Shown here piece after piece: positions 34,535-46,041 of a stretch of DNA of 64,000 nucleotides. The stretch lies in assembly GCA_029891345.1 (NCBI GenBank), contig CM056995.1, forward strand, positions 219,816,260 to 219,880,259, in the 5' to 3' direction. Position numbers and translations under genes: made by a program. Position 1 is the first letter of the stretch. Every line of letters starts with the position of its first letter. The notes under the pieces were generated by a model. It ran no database searches, was not told the origin of the DNA, and worked only from the letters and a program-made list of their open reading frames with translations. This stretch comes from Dryococelus australis. Taxonomy: Eukaryota > Arthropoda > Insecta > Phasmatodea > Phasmatidae.

Positions 34535-34993
34535 TTAATCATGACGTTCCTTTTTTCCTAACACCTTTTTACCCTCACCACCCCCAGGTTTTAGCTCTAC
34601 AGGGACCTCGTACTCTCCCTCGTCGTACATTCTAGACAGGTAATCAGTAATCACATCGTATTTCCCTTTAATATGGCCAATCATAAAGCGATAATAATTT
34701 GATTTAGCCACCCATCTTCCGATTTTCCCCACCTGTTTAGGGTGGCTATACAGCCACGTCAACGCCTGGTTGTCGGTCTGCTGGTCAAATTCCGCGTGTT
34801 CGACATAGGTAGAGAATTTTTCTACGCCCCACACACAGGCTAAGGCTTCTTTCTCTTATGATCTAAGATGTTCACTGGAATTTAACGTCCTGCTGGCAAA
34901 AGCTATGGGTTGAGGACCTTGCTCCATATCCTGAAATAGAACCTTACCTATCGCCACAGACGACGTGTCGACCTGAAAAATAAATCTCTCTAC
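34535..34993 (-). pseudogene. RNase H (3' portion), gypsy element 2
   Basis: Right after the LINE junction the frame reads RFIFQVDTSSVAIGKVLFQ, the first RNase H strand with its catalytic Asp. It then has PIAFASRTLNSSE, another active-site region. After a frameshift come FDQQTDNQALTWLYSHP (third Asp) and DYLSRM, the end of the domain. Together with the 5' portion ending at 36833 the domain would be complete, so the LINE fragment sits inside it without obvious loss of gypsy sequence. Confidence 0.88.
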
Positions 34994-36832
34994 TGTGTTT
35001 CGTGTTATAGCACTTCGCCTTTTAAGTATAGGGTATAGGGCGGCATTGGCGTCTATATGTGCTTTCCAGGTCAACTTTCTGTCTATATTTATGCCCAGAT
35101 ATTTAACAACATCGTTATAGGGTGTGGGTTCGCCAAATGAAGTGATTTGCGGACAGTTCGCAGCTTGGGGTGGTGCCCTGTGCGTAAAAACGATCGCCTC
35201 GCTTTTCCCGATATTGATTTTAATCCGCCATTTCGTGTGATATTCTTGAAAGGCTGTTAACGCAGTTTGTAATCGTCGTGTTGCTAGCCCGAGGTCGTGT
35301 GAGCGACTAAATATGACAGTGCCATCGGCATAACAACGGAATTGCGCCAGTCTGGTTTCGGTAAATCGTGTATATAAAGATTAAATAAAACTGGGCCAAT
35401 TATACTGCCTAGAGGCATTCCAGCATAAATGGTTTTAGTTTCTGATTTCGCCCCTTCGCATTGGACAGAAAAAGTCTTGCGATTGAGGTAGCTGGCTAAT
35501 AATTTAATATAGCAATCGGGGAATTTTAATTCATATAATTTATAAATTAATTCAGCATGAAAAACTCGATCAAACACCTTTTCAATATTAAAAAAAAAAC
35601 TGCGACTACATAGTCTTTCCAGTTAAAAGCATGGTTAATATATTCAGTGATTCGTACCAATTGGTGTGTTGTGGAGTGCATTTGTCTAAAGCCAAACTGC
35701 TCTTCGGGAAGGAAATTACTATTACTTATATGACAATTAATCCGTCTTAGGATTATATATTCCGCAACTTTAGAAAGTGTATTTAAAAGGCTAATTGGCC
35801 TATTATTATGTGGGAATCTCTTATCCTTCTCTGGTTTGTGAAAGACAATCACATTAGCAGTTTTCCATTCGTTTGGGAAGTATTCCAGCTTGAGCATAGC
35901 ATTAAGGCATGTAGCTAGGTACTAAAGGGCCAGTTCGGACATTTTCTTTAATACAGTAGCCTCAATTCCGTTTGCTCCTGGAGCTTCTCTGGGATGCATG
36001 CGGCGAATTGCCAGTTTTATTTCGTGCGACTGTGTAAATTCAGGTTCGTCTTCAGTCAATTTTCTTTGCTTTATTTAAATTTCGCGATAAATGTGGGTTA
36101 CAAAATTTCTATCACAGGGATCCTGATTTGGCTGGAAAGTATTTTCCAGCACATTTGTAAAGGCTTCTGCCTTTGTTTCAGGGGTGAAAACAAATCCTGT
36201 GTTAGTTTGCAAGGGCGGTATTTTATCGGTTTTATTTAATAGGCATTTAGTTAAGCCCCATCAATTATTTTCGTGTGGTGTTAGCTTGGCTACTTTAGCA
36301 TCCCAGACACTGGCCCGCCATAGTGTTACTTCCTCTGAAATGACAGCCTGTATTTCGTTAATTCGCGCCTTAGTTGGCCGATCTCGGCGCCTGGAATAAT
36401 GGCGTCTTAGGCGGTTTTTCTGCGTGATTAAATCCCGTATATACTGCAGAAAAGTGTTAAGTTTATTTGTGTGTGTCATCTCTGGAACACACTCAGCCAA
36501 GCCTTGCGCTGTATTGTGCTTGTAAGGGCGGTAGGTGGGTAGTTGCTAAGGAATCATTATTTATTTGCAGCAGATTTTCTGTTATAAGAGCCGAGAAACC
36601 CGGCCAATCGGCCTTGGTATAATCTTTAATTTTTCTCGGGGCATTTGCTTCTGTGGAAATATTATTAAAATCGATGTGAACTGGGTAATGATCGGAAGAG
36701 AGGTCATGTTCGACTCGTAGGTCAAACCCATTTGTAAACTGCTTAGTTAGGACAATATCTAAAATATCAGGATGTTGGTTAATATTTGGTGGATTATAAG
36801 TGGGTTCGTTTGGGGCCATAACTTGATAATTT
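34994..36832 (-). mobile_element. Jockey-clade-like LINE fragment nested in gypsy element 2
   Basis: Minus-strand pieces in order: the end of an apurinic-type endonuclease (SSDHYPVHIDF, with the catalytic S-D-H, about 36700), a linker, and RT motifs. The RT motifs are NNRPISLLNTLSKVAEYII and EEQFGFRQMHSTTHQLVRI, a finger/palm region ending near FDRVFHAELIYKL, then GMPLGSIIGPVLFNLYIHD. The YADD-type motif is broken. Toward the junction TWKAHIDAN and KRRSAI remain. Both the 5' portion and the 3' end (rest of ORF2, 3' UTR, poly(A)) are missing. That is unusual for a normal LINE insertion, which keeps its 3' end. Confidence 0.88.
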
Positions 36833-37789
36833 CTATTCGCTTGGTGCCTTATTGAAATCAGGAAGGGCTAAAACCTGGGGGGGGGGGGGGGGGTGCGATA
36901 TTTCATACTTTAAATTGCAAAACATCCTCCCTTCAATTTCACCCAAATGCAAGGGAACATCCTCCTTCTTTAACCTGTTCAGGGGGGCACACATTTCTGC
37001 GTACTCTTCTATGAATCGTGAAAAGTGACCCAACATGCGTAGAAATCTCATAACCCCTTTCACATTCCTAGTCCGATGGAAATTTACTATATGTTCTATC
37101 TTTTCAGGATCCATTTTCAACTTACCTCTCGAAAGAATGAACCCTAAGAACTTAATATCCGGTTTGATCCAAGCCAACTTATCGGGGTTGACAGTAAATC
37201 CTAATTCTCGCAACTTCTCTAAGACCAGTCGCACATGCTCAAGATGTTCCTTGATATTTTGCGAAAAAATGAAGATATCATCTAAAAATAGCATTAAAAA
37301 TTTGAAGTGTTATTTTTTCAGGGCCTTATGTAAAATGTGTGCCAAACACTGACCTCCAAAGTTCACGCCGAAGGGCAGCCGGGACCACTCGAAGTGACCC
37401 CACCGCGTGACGAATGCCGTGTATTTTTTGCTTTCATCCCCTAGTACACATTGGTGAAAAGCCGTGTTAAGGTCTATGACCGAGAAATATTTAGCTCCCC
37501 CGAAAAATTGCAGTACGTTCTCCGTGTCCGGCACTGGGAAAGGGTCGACCATAACCCTTTGGTTTAACTGCCTATAGTCGATTACAAGTCGATATTGACC
37601 AAGTTTTTTCTTCTTCACTAGAAAGGCCGGGAAGGCGTGTGGAGCTACTGAGAGACTTATTATTTGTTGTTCCCGCAACTCAGCTACAATCTTTCTAAAA
37701 GCTTCCAACTTCGGCGGCGAACATTGGTACGATTTAAGCCGTATACGCGTTTCCTCGTCTACTCGAATACGATACGGACGTCCGTACAA
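36833..37789 (-). pseudogene. pol: Reverse transcriptase and RNase H start, gypsy element 2
   Basis: Piece 37789-37310 carries SYQCSPPKLEAFRKIV, QYRLVIDYRQLNQ, and motif A SVIDLNTAFHQ with the first catalytic Asp, then RLPFGVNF. After a shift, 37294-36833 begins LFLDDIFIFSQN, the F-L-D-D active site with both Asp present, then HVRLVLEKLRELGFTV, KIKFLG-like and MDPEKIEHIVNF segments. It ends LALPDFNKAPSE, where RNase H starts, followed at once by LINE sequence. A poly-G run (36879-36897) lies inside and probably explains a local frame problem. It is better preserved than RT of gypsy element 1. Confidence 0.92.
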
Positions 37790-38224
37790 CAGCCAACACG
37801 TTTGGTAATAACGTCATCAAATACCTTTATTATATTTTCTAGTTCCTTTTTCTGCACATCTCTTCCCCTGTGCCCTGAATGCTCAAACACGTTTTTCTCT
37901 CTCTATTGTCACTTTTCAGACGGATTTTCTTTCCTCTGGAATCAAAACCGAAAGACAACTCACCCCGCTGATAATCAATAACTGCGGGTTTCGGTCAAGA
38001 ACCTTAACCCAAAGATTAAACTGTCCACTAAACCTGGTACTACCCAGAAGTTTATTGTCCAACTGTATTTGTAAATCTTAAAGTGTAGACGTAATTTTTA
38101 ACTAATGTTACGTACGGATCCCTTTGCAACTACCAGTTGAAACTCCTCACTTGTTTGCATGCCCCCTTTAATCTCAGGGTATTCTCTAACTAACATATTT
38201 GCAAACTGTTGGCTAGTAAAATAT

Positions 38225-38633
38225 TCATTTGTCTCTGTGTCTATTAATGTCGCAACCCTTTTCCCTTTTATTTCTATTTCTACAGACTAGTTTTTCTTTT
38301 AGGGTTGATGCCCTATCACGGCCATGTTTTCGACATCTAGTTTGGGCTCCCTTTTTTTTTCCTTTTACAATTTCCGACAGTATTCTTGCACGTGACCACG
38401 TACTCCACATCTGTGGCATTTTCTATTTCAATACTATCCCTAAAATTCCCAGCAAAATGACCTGCACGATTGCATTTCCAACACCTTTTGTTTACATTTC
38501 TATAAATGTTATACCCAGGCTCCACACACTTATCGTAGCTATGGCTACGATCACTTATGTATAAACCTGCTACATAAGCTCTATTTTCTACCGAAATCGC
38601 CCAAGTGCGTAACTGATCAAGTGTTTCCAGCAC
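38225..38633 (-). pseudogene. gag: gag remnant with zinc knuckle, gypsy element 2
   Basis: The open piece 38633-38337 starts MLETLDQLRTWAISVENR and contains CWKCNRAGHFAGNF, a C-x2-C-x4-H zinc knuckle in which the fourth ligand Cys has become Phe. A basic tail follows, and a second piece (to 38225) overlaps it. The matrix/capsid part expected upstream is missing: only about 200 bp separate this from the 5' LTR, implying an internal deletion. The protease region (37800-38225) shows only broken frames. Confidence 0.7.
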
Positions 38634-38829
38634 TCAAACCACATAAAATACCGTTCGCAATAAAGATTGCGTAGACAAGATGCAGAGAAATGCTTAAAGT
38701 TACTTTTCTAGGCTCCAAGGAAATATTACAAAAAACATGGGCCGCTGACATATGTCACTGTTACTCCACGTACACTTTAATATGCTCATCCTCGAGCCTC
38801 GTAAAACGGGCCGTTTAACCAGCGTGGCA

Positions 38830-39405
38830 AAATTCAATTTCACGAGCCATCGGTCACAAGTCACACAGCTTTTTCACACATAGTACATTCACTCGCTCGC
38901 GTAACACACTCCACATCGCGACCGGGAATAGATTACATAGCAGTCCCATACTGCTAAACGTCCCCCCGACTTGCTGATACTGTCCAGCTCCGCGGTCGAG
39001 CATGCACTTTCTTGGCCGTCTCAACACCGCGGCGGACTCACACACATTCGCTAGGGCGCGCTGTCATAGCCAGGTGACGTCGCGGTATCCCGCCACCCTA
39101 AGCGCCACGGTCGCGACTCTTTACAAACCGATTTGCAGAAATAATATCGATTACAAATATCATACACAACAATCATAAAAATCATGTGTAATATAATTCA
39201 TAACAGATTAACACTAAGCAATAAGAATATGTTTACTGTATAAACTATGTGCAGTAAAATACATACTAGATTAATAAATGTACCGGCTGGTATATAACCA
39301 AATATAAATACACATAAAAACAGTAAATACGCAGCGCTACCAACTGTGGTGCAAAATTACTAAAACCCATACATTTTACTAGGTGACGATCTATGAATCG
39401 TCACA
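38830..39405 (-). repeat. 5' LTR of gypsy element 2 (Helitron-free copy)
   Basis: Closely matches 30759-31294 plus 32893-32995. It preserves the sequence ...ATAACCAAATATAAATAC across 39291-39308, i.e. the empty Helitron target. It begins AAATTCAATTT instead of TGATTCAATTT, so its inner terminal dinucleotide is mutated. The region 38634-38829 between it and gag should hold a primer-binding site, but I could not define one. Confidence 0.9.
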
Positions 39406-39497
39406 ATACATACATATAGCAACAAGCGCAAAAGCAATGTGCGTCGGGAAGCGAGAGCAGTGAGACATTTGCTAACACAATGCAGTGGGTATATTTC

Positions 39498-40560
39498 TTA
39501 TACAATAGAAATTAAAGGCCAAATTAATATTTTGGTTTTTATTAATATGTATAACCAAACCACACACACATAGATATATAATATATCATTCAATAAAGCC
39601 TCTCTCTCTCTCTCTCTGAGGTCATCAATAATCGAATTTATTGTTCCGATGACACACAGATATCCACTTTCCTGCAACGAAACCAACAACTGCAGTCTAT
39701 CAACGAGTTCATCGGGGTCTTCAGAGTAGCTTGACTTCACATAATTCTGCGCAGAAGGTTCACAATCTGTTCTTCCTCTGTGATGGGTTGGTTATGAGAT
39801 ACCTCTGGACTAGAGTACTAGGTTTGAATCCATGTTTCTCTTGTCCCAACTTCAAGTAGGTCTTATCATCATCATCATCATGACACTTTCGCTTTGCAGA
39901 TGTCAGCACGTCATCGCCATAGGTAGAATATGCATATTCAGCATCATCACCAGCAGACTTGAAGGTCACATTTTCGTTTTCAGCATCCTGGGTAGCATCT
40001 TTTTGTGCACTTTACATGCTAGTGGTGTCGGGTGATTGTAGTTGTTCACAACTTCTGACGATATGTATGGTTCACAAACATCAATGTCTGCATCACTCGT
40101 ATTTCCTTCTTCGCACGCTGTTTGGGAACACCATGCAGGCCCGCGTAATGGTATTGGTGCTCGGACTATCGTTAGTTTACACGAAGAATCAGCAGGACGG
40201 CTAACCTTTTCATGCATCAAATCATGCTGTCTTGTGTCAAGCAAAGGTACTATACCTTTTCATGTACCAGCATGTCTCTTTACATTATCGCTTCTACCAA
40301 ATGACGCACCACACATATTACATGTTAGATTTCTGGAGGTCGATTTTTTGTACATTCGTTCTGTTCATTGTGATGTGCATTGCAACTGTAACTGAAGACA
40401 GTAACGACAATGTTTTCTGTGTATTGTAGATCGGTCGGTGCAGTTTTGCATGCAGTCGTACTCGATTGCACAACTTCAGAGGTTTTCGTCATCTTCAAGC
40501 ATACGTGAACTCAAAAACACTTGTTCTACCACGACGTAGTCCCGACTCCACTGCTGACTC
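39498..40560 (-). pseudogene. Unit C' : zinc-finger gene with Polinton virion-type C-terminus (left arm)
   Basis: Counterpart of unit C in the right arm. Minus-strand pieces include a C2H2-like finger region near 40310-40260, a LDTRQHDLMHEKVSRP segment (40244 on), SDADIDVCEPYISSEVVNN, an acidic/Lys-rich stretch (39969-39832), and a C-terminal domain YSEDPDELVDRLQLLVSL ... INSIIDDLRE (39735-39615). The last domain matches the D-P-N-E-L-V-D-R-L ... I-x-E-E-L-R-E end of the conserved Polinton virion-type protein. A (TC)n run follows at once. Frameshifts near 40250 and 39760 break it. Confidence 0.6.
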
Positions 40561-40692
40561 CTCACTGCTGACTCCTCACTGCTACCTTCTTGTAGTGCCG
40601 ATGTCACAGAAGTCAGTTTAACAATAATGTGTTATTTCTGCACTTGTAGTATGTTATACTCTCTTCTACTGGTCGAAGACGAAGCTATGAAG

Positions 40693-41575
40693 TCATGCTC
40701 TCAGTAGAGAGGTAGAGGGAAAATTAGTATGTGGTTGTTTGCTAAGCGGATAGTACTTATTCGTTCTCAACTGTAGATGGTTTACAGAAGTCAATGTCCA
40801 ACTCAAACCCTTGGCCATCATTTCTTCTTCCTCTTGACATATCTTGTGTATACTATCAACATCCACATCTTCTACTGCAGATGAATGTTGTACATCTACA
40901 GTCGGAGTGTTAAAAGGCCTGGTACAATATTCATCACCATCAGACTTTGGTTTTATATAGTTACAGTCCAGAGACATGTTATATTTGACAGAACTATGTT
41001 CTACCTCATCGATGAGTTTGTTTATTATATTAGGGCCTATACATACCAGGAAATGGCAAACATTGTATGGTGTAGTTGACATATTCGGAGCAACAAAATA
41101 TTTACGAAGATCTCTGAATAAAAATCTTTCAGGAAAAAAAGCCATTAATATTAGTCTTCGAAGATGATGAATAAAATTGAGGTTGTTCGTCAATGGTATT
41201 TCCTTAAGAAATTTTTCAAATGTCTATTTAAATTGTCATCATGTACATACCTTTGTCGACATGTATTACATCGATATGCCATATGAATGGTGTTCCTCAC
41301 ACAAGTATATTTTCATGTCTCCTTGCATCATATGCACATGTAAACATTGTGTCACAATAGTTACATGGATGTTTTGGTGGAAGCAAATAACTGCTCTCAA
41401 AAATTGTGGATAAACCCGCACGTTTATTTGCTAATCTTCGCCTAGCAGGCAGTGCAGGGAGACCCTTACACGTTGCAAGATGTCTTCTCAAGTTACCAGA
41501 TCTGACAAACTGCCATTTACAATTTTTACATGTTAACACAGTAAGCTCTAGATTCTGATGACAAGCATATTTCAT
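40693..41575 (-). pseudogene. Unit B' : zinc fingers plus polymerase-type N-terminal domain (left arm)
   Basis: From 41575: HQNLELTVLTCKNCKWQFVR, giving C-x2-C ... H-x3-C (RRHLATCKG), then CNYCDTMFTC ... RRH, two further finger-like modules. After a break, 41193-40693 encodes NVCHFLVCIGPNIINKLIDE, VKYNMSLDCNYIKPKSDGDE, YCTRPFNT and KGLSWTLTSVNHLQLRTNKY. These four blocks match, in order, the domain that precedes the exonuclease/polymerase in large arthropod Polinton PolB proteins (L-x-x-L...K-W-Y-x-x-x-x-x-F...Y-F-R-S...K-G-S-G-W...). The protein ends about 20 residues later. The nearly identical stop position in the right arm argues that the stop is ancestral. Confidence 0.65.
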
Positions 41576-42167
41576 GATGTGTGAAGCTGGTTATTGAATA
41601 AGATGTATTCATACACTAGTGGTACAAATAACTTTCCTGAATATTTTCCATCATCGAATAAGAGCATGTTATCCACAGCCGATATTCACTCTTCGGGGTC
41701 TGAACAACAACTGAGATGGCCAGTCTATTCTAACCTGTTTGTTGTTCATAAATTCTAATTATCTGTATGGGTTGCACTCTTCAATGTCTGAAACACTTAT
41801 ATTTACTTTTTCACACACACACACACACACAGGTGTGGAACACGATGCAGTCCAGTAAATGTAAAAGTGTGCTCGACCATCGTTAGTTTACATGTCGACT
41901 CAGTAAGATGGCTAGCCTATACTTGCGACAATGCATGCTGTCTCGTGCCAGGCAAAAGTTGTGTTTTTTTTTACATGTACGAGTGTATCTTTAGATTATC
42001 CCAAATGCCACACCACACAAATAATATCTGGATGTCGATCCTTTTGCACATGTGCTTTTGTCAGTTATATAGACCTCCATTCTGCTGATCGAAGATGAAG
42101 CTATGTTATAATTCTCTCTGTAGTAGTATATGCACCTAATTGTGAAATGGTCTAAGTGAATTCGTTC

Positions 42168-43800
42168 TCAACTGTAGATGATCGATCGTTTGTAATGTCC
42201 AACCGGAACCCTTTCCAATGTACTGTTCTTCCTCCTTACAAATCTTATGCATACTAGCCATATATTATATTTTAACATACCTTTTTCCATCTCATCTGTA
42301 AGTTGATCAATAATAATCTGCTTCATATGCTTAAGATATGTACAATTATCTTTCGCCATTCCTGTTGCAACATTCGTCTTTATTAGACCACGAAAAGTAG
42401 ATTCTTTCAGTATAAACCCATTCTCATTTGTTTCGCTTGCCGTATGGAGGAGGCAAGGAGGGTCCTTTTCATATTTACAATATTTCATATGATTGTTACT
42501 TGTCTCACGACATAGTTATACCTGATAGTTCTATATTTCGCGTAACCTTCCGGTAGATTGCTTCCTGTTGGTTAATAACATGTTAACTCATGACCACACT
42601 TATAATATTGGCGAATTAAAAGTCCCCAGCTCGACTTCAATTATCATTGTCCAGGTTTCTCATGTTGACGGGCACTGTAACGCGTACTAAATGTCTTGCC
42701 ACAGTAGCAACATAAATATCTGGATGTCTTCGGAGAATTGTTCACTTCCAGGATCGATGTTGCCAATGGTAATAGTGCACTAGTATCCATTATGGAAGGT
42801 GCAATCCATACTCTTGGTGCTTGTGGAGAATTGTCTGCAATGTTCTGGTGTGATGTCGATGGTTAGAGTGTATCCAATGTGGTCCTACTTCACTTAGCTG
42901 TTTCGGATGAGTGTCAATCACATGATACAAGATGTTTTTTTAAGTTATCAGGTCATCCAAATTGAGACTTGCACTGTTCAAAAGTTAAGGTAGATTGCTT
43001 TATGCTCATAGAACAATCAGTCTCATGTCGACGAGTATGGCATCTGTTGGAAAATGACTTCTTGCAGAACCGGCATAAGTGGTGTTCTGAAGTATATTCC
43101 ATCTTCGATATCCACTCTTCGAATAACAACACACTGACGATCCCGACTTGGACTAATCATAGGGTCCGTTGGTGACGATACCGACAATCCCACATGTTGT
43201 ATACATGTACATATTTTCATATTTCGCCAGTGGGATTTAAGCATTCCATAAACACCATTCGTGTTTAGTAGTATATCTGGTTTACTATACTGGCACACAG
43301 GTAGATCTCTCATGTTGTCATGCATTACTATTTCTACTAAAGATCTTACCACAATAGCGACACTGTTTCCTTCTCCCCGAAGAATTGTTCAGGTCGGATT
43401 TTGGTGTACCATTATTCGATATGACAGGCACCTGCTCATCATAGGTATGTTGCTTAGAAGGAACAAGGTCTTTGCACTTTTTCATGTGCATTTTTAAACT
43501 ATCTGTACGAGTGAAGACACCTTGACACTTATCACATATTATGCGATATGGGTTCAACTTGCATTTATGCTTCATAAGTCTCTTAGCAGTGTATGCATGT
43601 TCAAATGTTCGTATACAGTAGTTGCATAAAATTCCTAGGATCTGATCCAGCAATTGTCGTTTTCACGGGTTGACACGTTGGCTTTAATGATGCTGGTTTT
43701 TTCGCAGATATCCCCCCCCCCCCCCAAATATAGATTGCTTTAATCTCAGCAAATTCTTACTGACACGTGCAGGAAGGAGTTTTTTGCGTGTTGTAATACG
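42168..43800 (-). pseudogene. Unit A' : multi-zinc-finger gene (left arm)
   Basis: The best piece (43653-43318) holds CNYCIRTFEHAYTAKRLMKH, then CDKCQGVFTRTDSLKMHMKK and CRYCGKIFSRNSNA, i.e. C-x2-C-x(12)-H-x(3-4)-H/C fingers. Another finger lies at 43120-42960 and a further one at 42760-42650. The 3' part (42488-42168) has FILKESTFRGLIK, then YLKHMKQIIIDQLTDEMEKG and LKYNIWL, the start of the polymerase-type N-terminal domain also seen in units A and B. An in-frame loss near 42250 removes the equivalent of the KG-x-S-W block in one frame. A poly-C run (43711-43725) lies at the inner end. Confidence 0.6.
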
Positions 43801-44219
43801 TCTTTTGAAGTTGAGTGTAAATAAGTGAGAGGCCAACTTTGTACTGGGATCGACCGGATAAAGTAACCAATCATGCTGATGTTTGTACCACGTGCATTCA
43901 TCACCATGGCAATGCAAACTATCATGTAGTGCGAACAGTATTTAAGCGAACGTCATGTAAACACGGATGTCATTTCGTCGGTGAGTGGAAAGAAGATCAT
44001 TACAACTACATTCATATATCACGATCATGTACTCCTCTGCTACAATGAACGAAGACATACGACCATCAGCATCGTCAACAGCAAGGGGTCCTGAAGAGTC
44101 GCTGCAAGCATTAAGGTATCAATGTACACCGGCATGAAATTTACCATTTGCCTATTCAGCCCAGCCAATATCATAATGTTGAATAAAACGTGTTAGGTAA
44201 CCATGCGTGACATTTAAAT

Positions 44220-44433
44220 GATTTAATTTGCTATCTTTTTTTTTTTTAGCACATCAGAATGTAAAAAATGAGCATGTTTTGTATTAAATTTACTTTTATA
44301 GTCTCACTTGCTCAACTCATAAATAACGTGATGAGTCCCATGGCAATGTTAATTTTACATTAGGCGAAAGACAACACAGTGTGTAAATCTTAAGCAGGGC
44401 TTTCTAGTGCCCATTTTCCATTAACTGCCTATA
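44220..44433 (-). mobile_element. TA-type MITE, type B, truncated
   Basis: 44290-44433 is the reverse complement of the left half of the 57789-58212 MITE (shared: TAAAATTAACATTGCCATGG and GGACTCATCAC). The right end carries the terminal motif ...ATTAACTGCCTATA, a diverged version of GTGAACAGCCTGTA. The opposite end is not recognisable; the left limit is approximate. Confidence 0.65.
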
Positions 44434-45627
44434 TAGTACTCTTTCCTCACAGATCAGCATCACCGCAGGCAAGCAGGCGAAACCCCTTCGACACTCACCA
44501 ACGAAATACAATCTTACATATGTTGAATGCCAGAAAAACTACTTAGAACCTCGAACAGTCAGCAAGAAAGTACCAACATTATTTGAATGTAGTATTACTT
44601 ACAACACATGATGTAGCAAAGTACGACTACATGCAGGCAGGCAGACAGGCAGGCATGGTGTGTACTGAGAATCGGTGTACACTGGCTGGCGAGCAGGAGC
44701 TCAGAGTGCTTACACACTCGCTGGCTATACGAGATTAATCAATGGTAGACAGTAGGCTAGTTTATATACGGTAATAGATTAATTGCTCAGGGGTGCTCCC
44801 TCTCCCAGTATCGCCAGTAGTTAACTCCCCCAGCCGCACGCACAATGATCTAATAATAACTTGTTAGCCGATTTGGCAGGCTCTCCTCTGAAGTGTGTGT
44901 TATCCTGTACTGAGATCTGCCATTTGCAGCCTCACAGTATACTGTTAAAGATCCAGTGATTGCATTACCTATTTACATGTAACAAGGGACTATACTACTC
45001 TAGGCAGTTGAATCAAATTAGATATATATACACTTGTTTGACTCTACACTTCATATTTTCTTACCGTTGTGATAACATGGCATAAAAGTATGTTTCAGGG
45101 GGGAAGTATGTTTAGATAGTTACTGTTGAATAAATAACACACACGCACTCACTGAGTTTCAATTATGCATACATTTTATTGTACGTTCATATTTGTTACA
45201 GTCACTGCCCTCTCTCACACAAACACGCACACAGTTGGTTATGTTCGGTTAATTTCAACACTTACATTTATACATACATACATTACATGTGAAAAAAATT
45301 ACGTTCAGATGCTTAATTTCACAAGACATGCATTCTACATAGGAAAAACTTTGCATTCGTTCTTAATTTCACAAAACAGCATATGCAATGGACGACACAC
45401 TCGTTCTTCGAAGAGATACATTCAGTTAGGAGTCCTATACTGTAATAGCATGTGTGTAACATTCTCTGCTTTAATTTCAAACCAGAAAATATTACAGTAT
45501 GAGCTCTAAGACGATTGGAAAGTAAAAAAAATAAAAATATTCACTTTTGGTATTTATTTTTATAACCAAATCACTCACATAGTGTGACATTCAATAAAAC
45601 CTTGTAATTCCCTCACGTACGCGAATT

Positions 45628-45712
45628 GTAAGGTTGGCCGAGCTGCCTAAGGCACTTGATTTAAGCTCTGATTCCTGTAAAGGGAGCGTGGGTTCGAATC
45701 CCACATATGACA
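45628..45712 (+). tRNA. tRNA-Leu(UAA)-like sequence, probably a pseudogene
   Basis: The sequence has TGGCCGAGCTGCCTAAGGC (D-arm/A box), a TTTAAGC anticodon loop giving UAA, a short variable arm, and CGTGGGTTCGAATCCCAC (T arm/B box, perfect). It is followed by A and an 11-nt T run at 45713-45723 that would terminate RNA polymerase III. The acceptor stem pairs at 5 of 7 positions and the anticodon stem at about 3 of 5, so it is likely decayed or a SINE head, although both Pol III boxes are intact. Confidence 0.6.
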
Positions 45713-46041
45713 TTTTTTTTTTTCCCCAATGAGACAACCGAGCTGGTCAACTGTAACTGCGGGTTTTTCACTTACTTGCTGATGTGTGCATGTACGAAGG
45801 TTTTTTCGCAGAGAGTTACTTTGTTGGTGCGTATAGAGTATGAATGTTTTCTCCCATGTTAGCTAAGTATTTGGAGTGTGCATAAAGTGAGGTAAATATG
45901 CAGATTCACGAGCTCTCTGACTCATTCGCAGTTCGAGCTCTGACTAACTTTGAGCGACTTGAGAGTGTCTTATATTTTTAGGCCAGCAGTTTGTACCATA
46001 GCTAAACATCATCCCCAACTCTTCGTGCAGGTATAGTGAAA

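Larger units (their letters stand above)
30759..39405 (-). mobile_element. Degenerate Ty3/gypsy retrotransposon 2 with nested insertions
   Basis: Two LTRs (30759-32995 including a nested Helitron, and 38830-39405) bracket a minus-strand gag remnant, RT, RNase H and integrase. A polypurine tract lies immediately inside the left LTR. A LINE fragment is nested in the RNase H region. The protein sequences differ clearly from gypsy element 1, so this is another family. No matching target duplication flanks the pair (TCTTC at the left, ATACA at the right), suggesting rearrangement after insertion. Confidence 0.9.
39448..43815. repeat. Left arm of a giant imperfect inverted repeat
   Basis: Reverse-complementary to 46850-51314 over its whole length, with substitutions and small indels. 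The outer edges match: GCGAGAGCAGTGAGACATTT and TTGCTAACACAA at 39450-39479 face the complement at 51280-51311. The inner edges match near 43740-43800 (CACGTGCAGGAAGGAGTT) and 46880-46900. Genes in this arm run on the minus strand and are the counterparts of those in the right arm. Confidence 0.9.

Noticed and set aside
36879-36897. Poly-G run (and poly-C at 43711-43725) as functional G-quadruplex elements
   Set aside because: Single homopolymer runs inside decayed elements; more likely slippage or assembly artefacts, and only a source of frame errors here.
41867-42088. Open frame conserved in both arms (with 48652-48969) on the strand opposite the zinc-finger genes
   Set aside because: Conservation reflects the near-identical DNA patch; the frame has no start or domain logic and overlaps the finger-like segment on the other strand.
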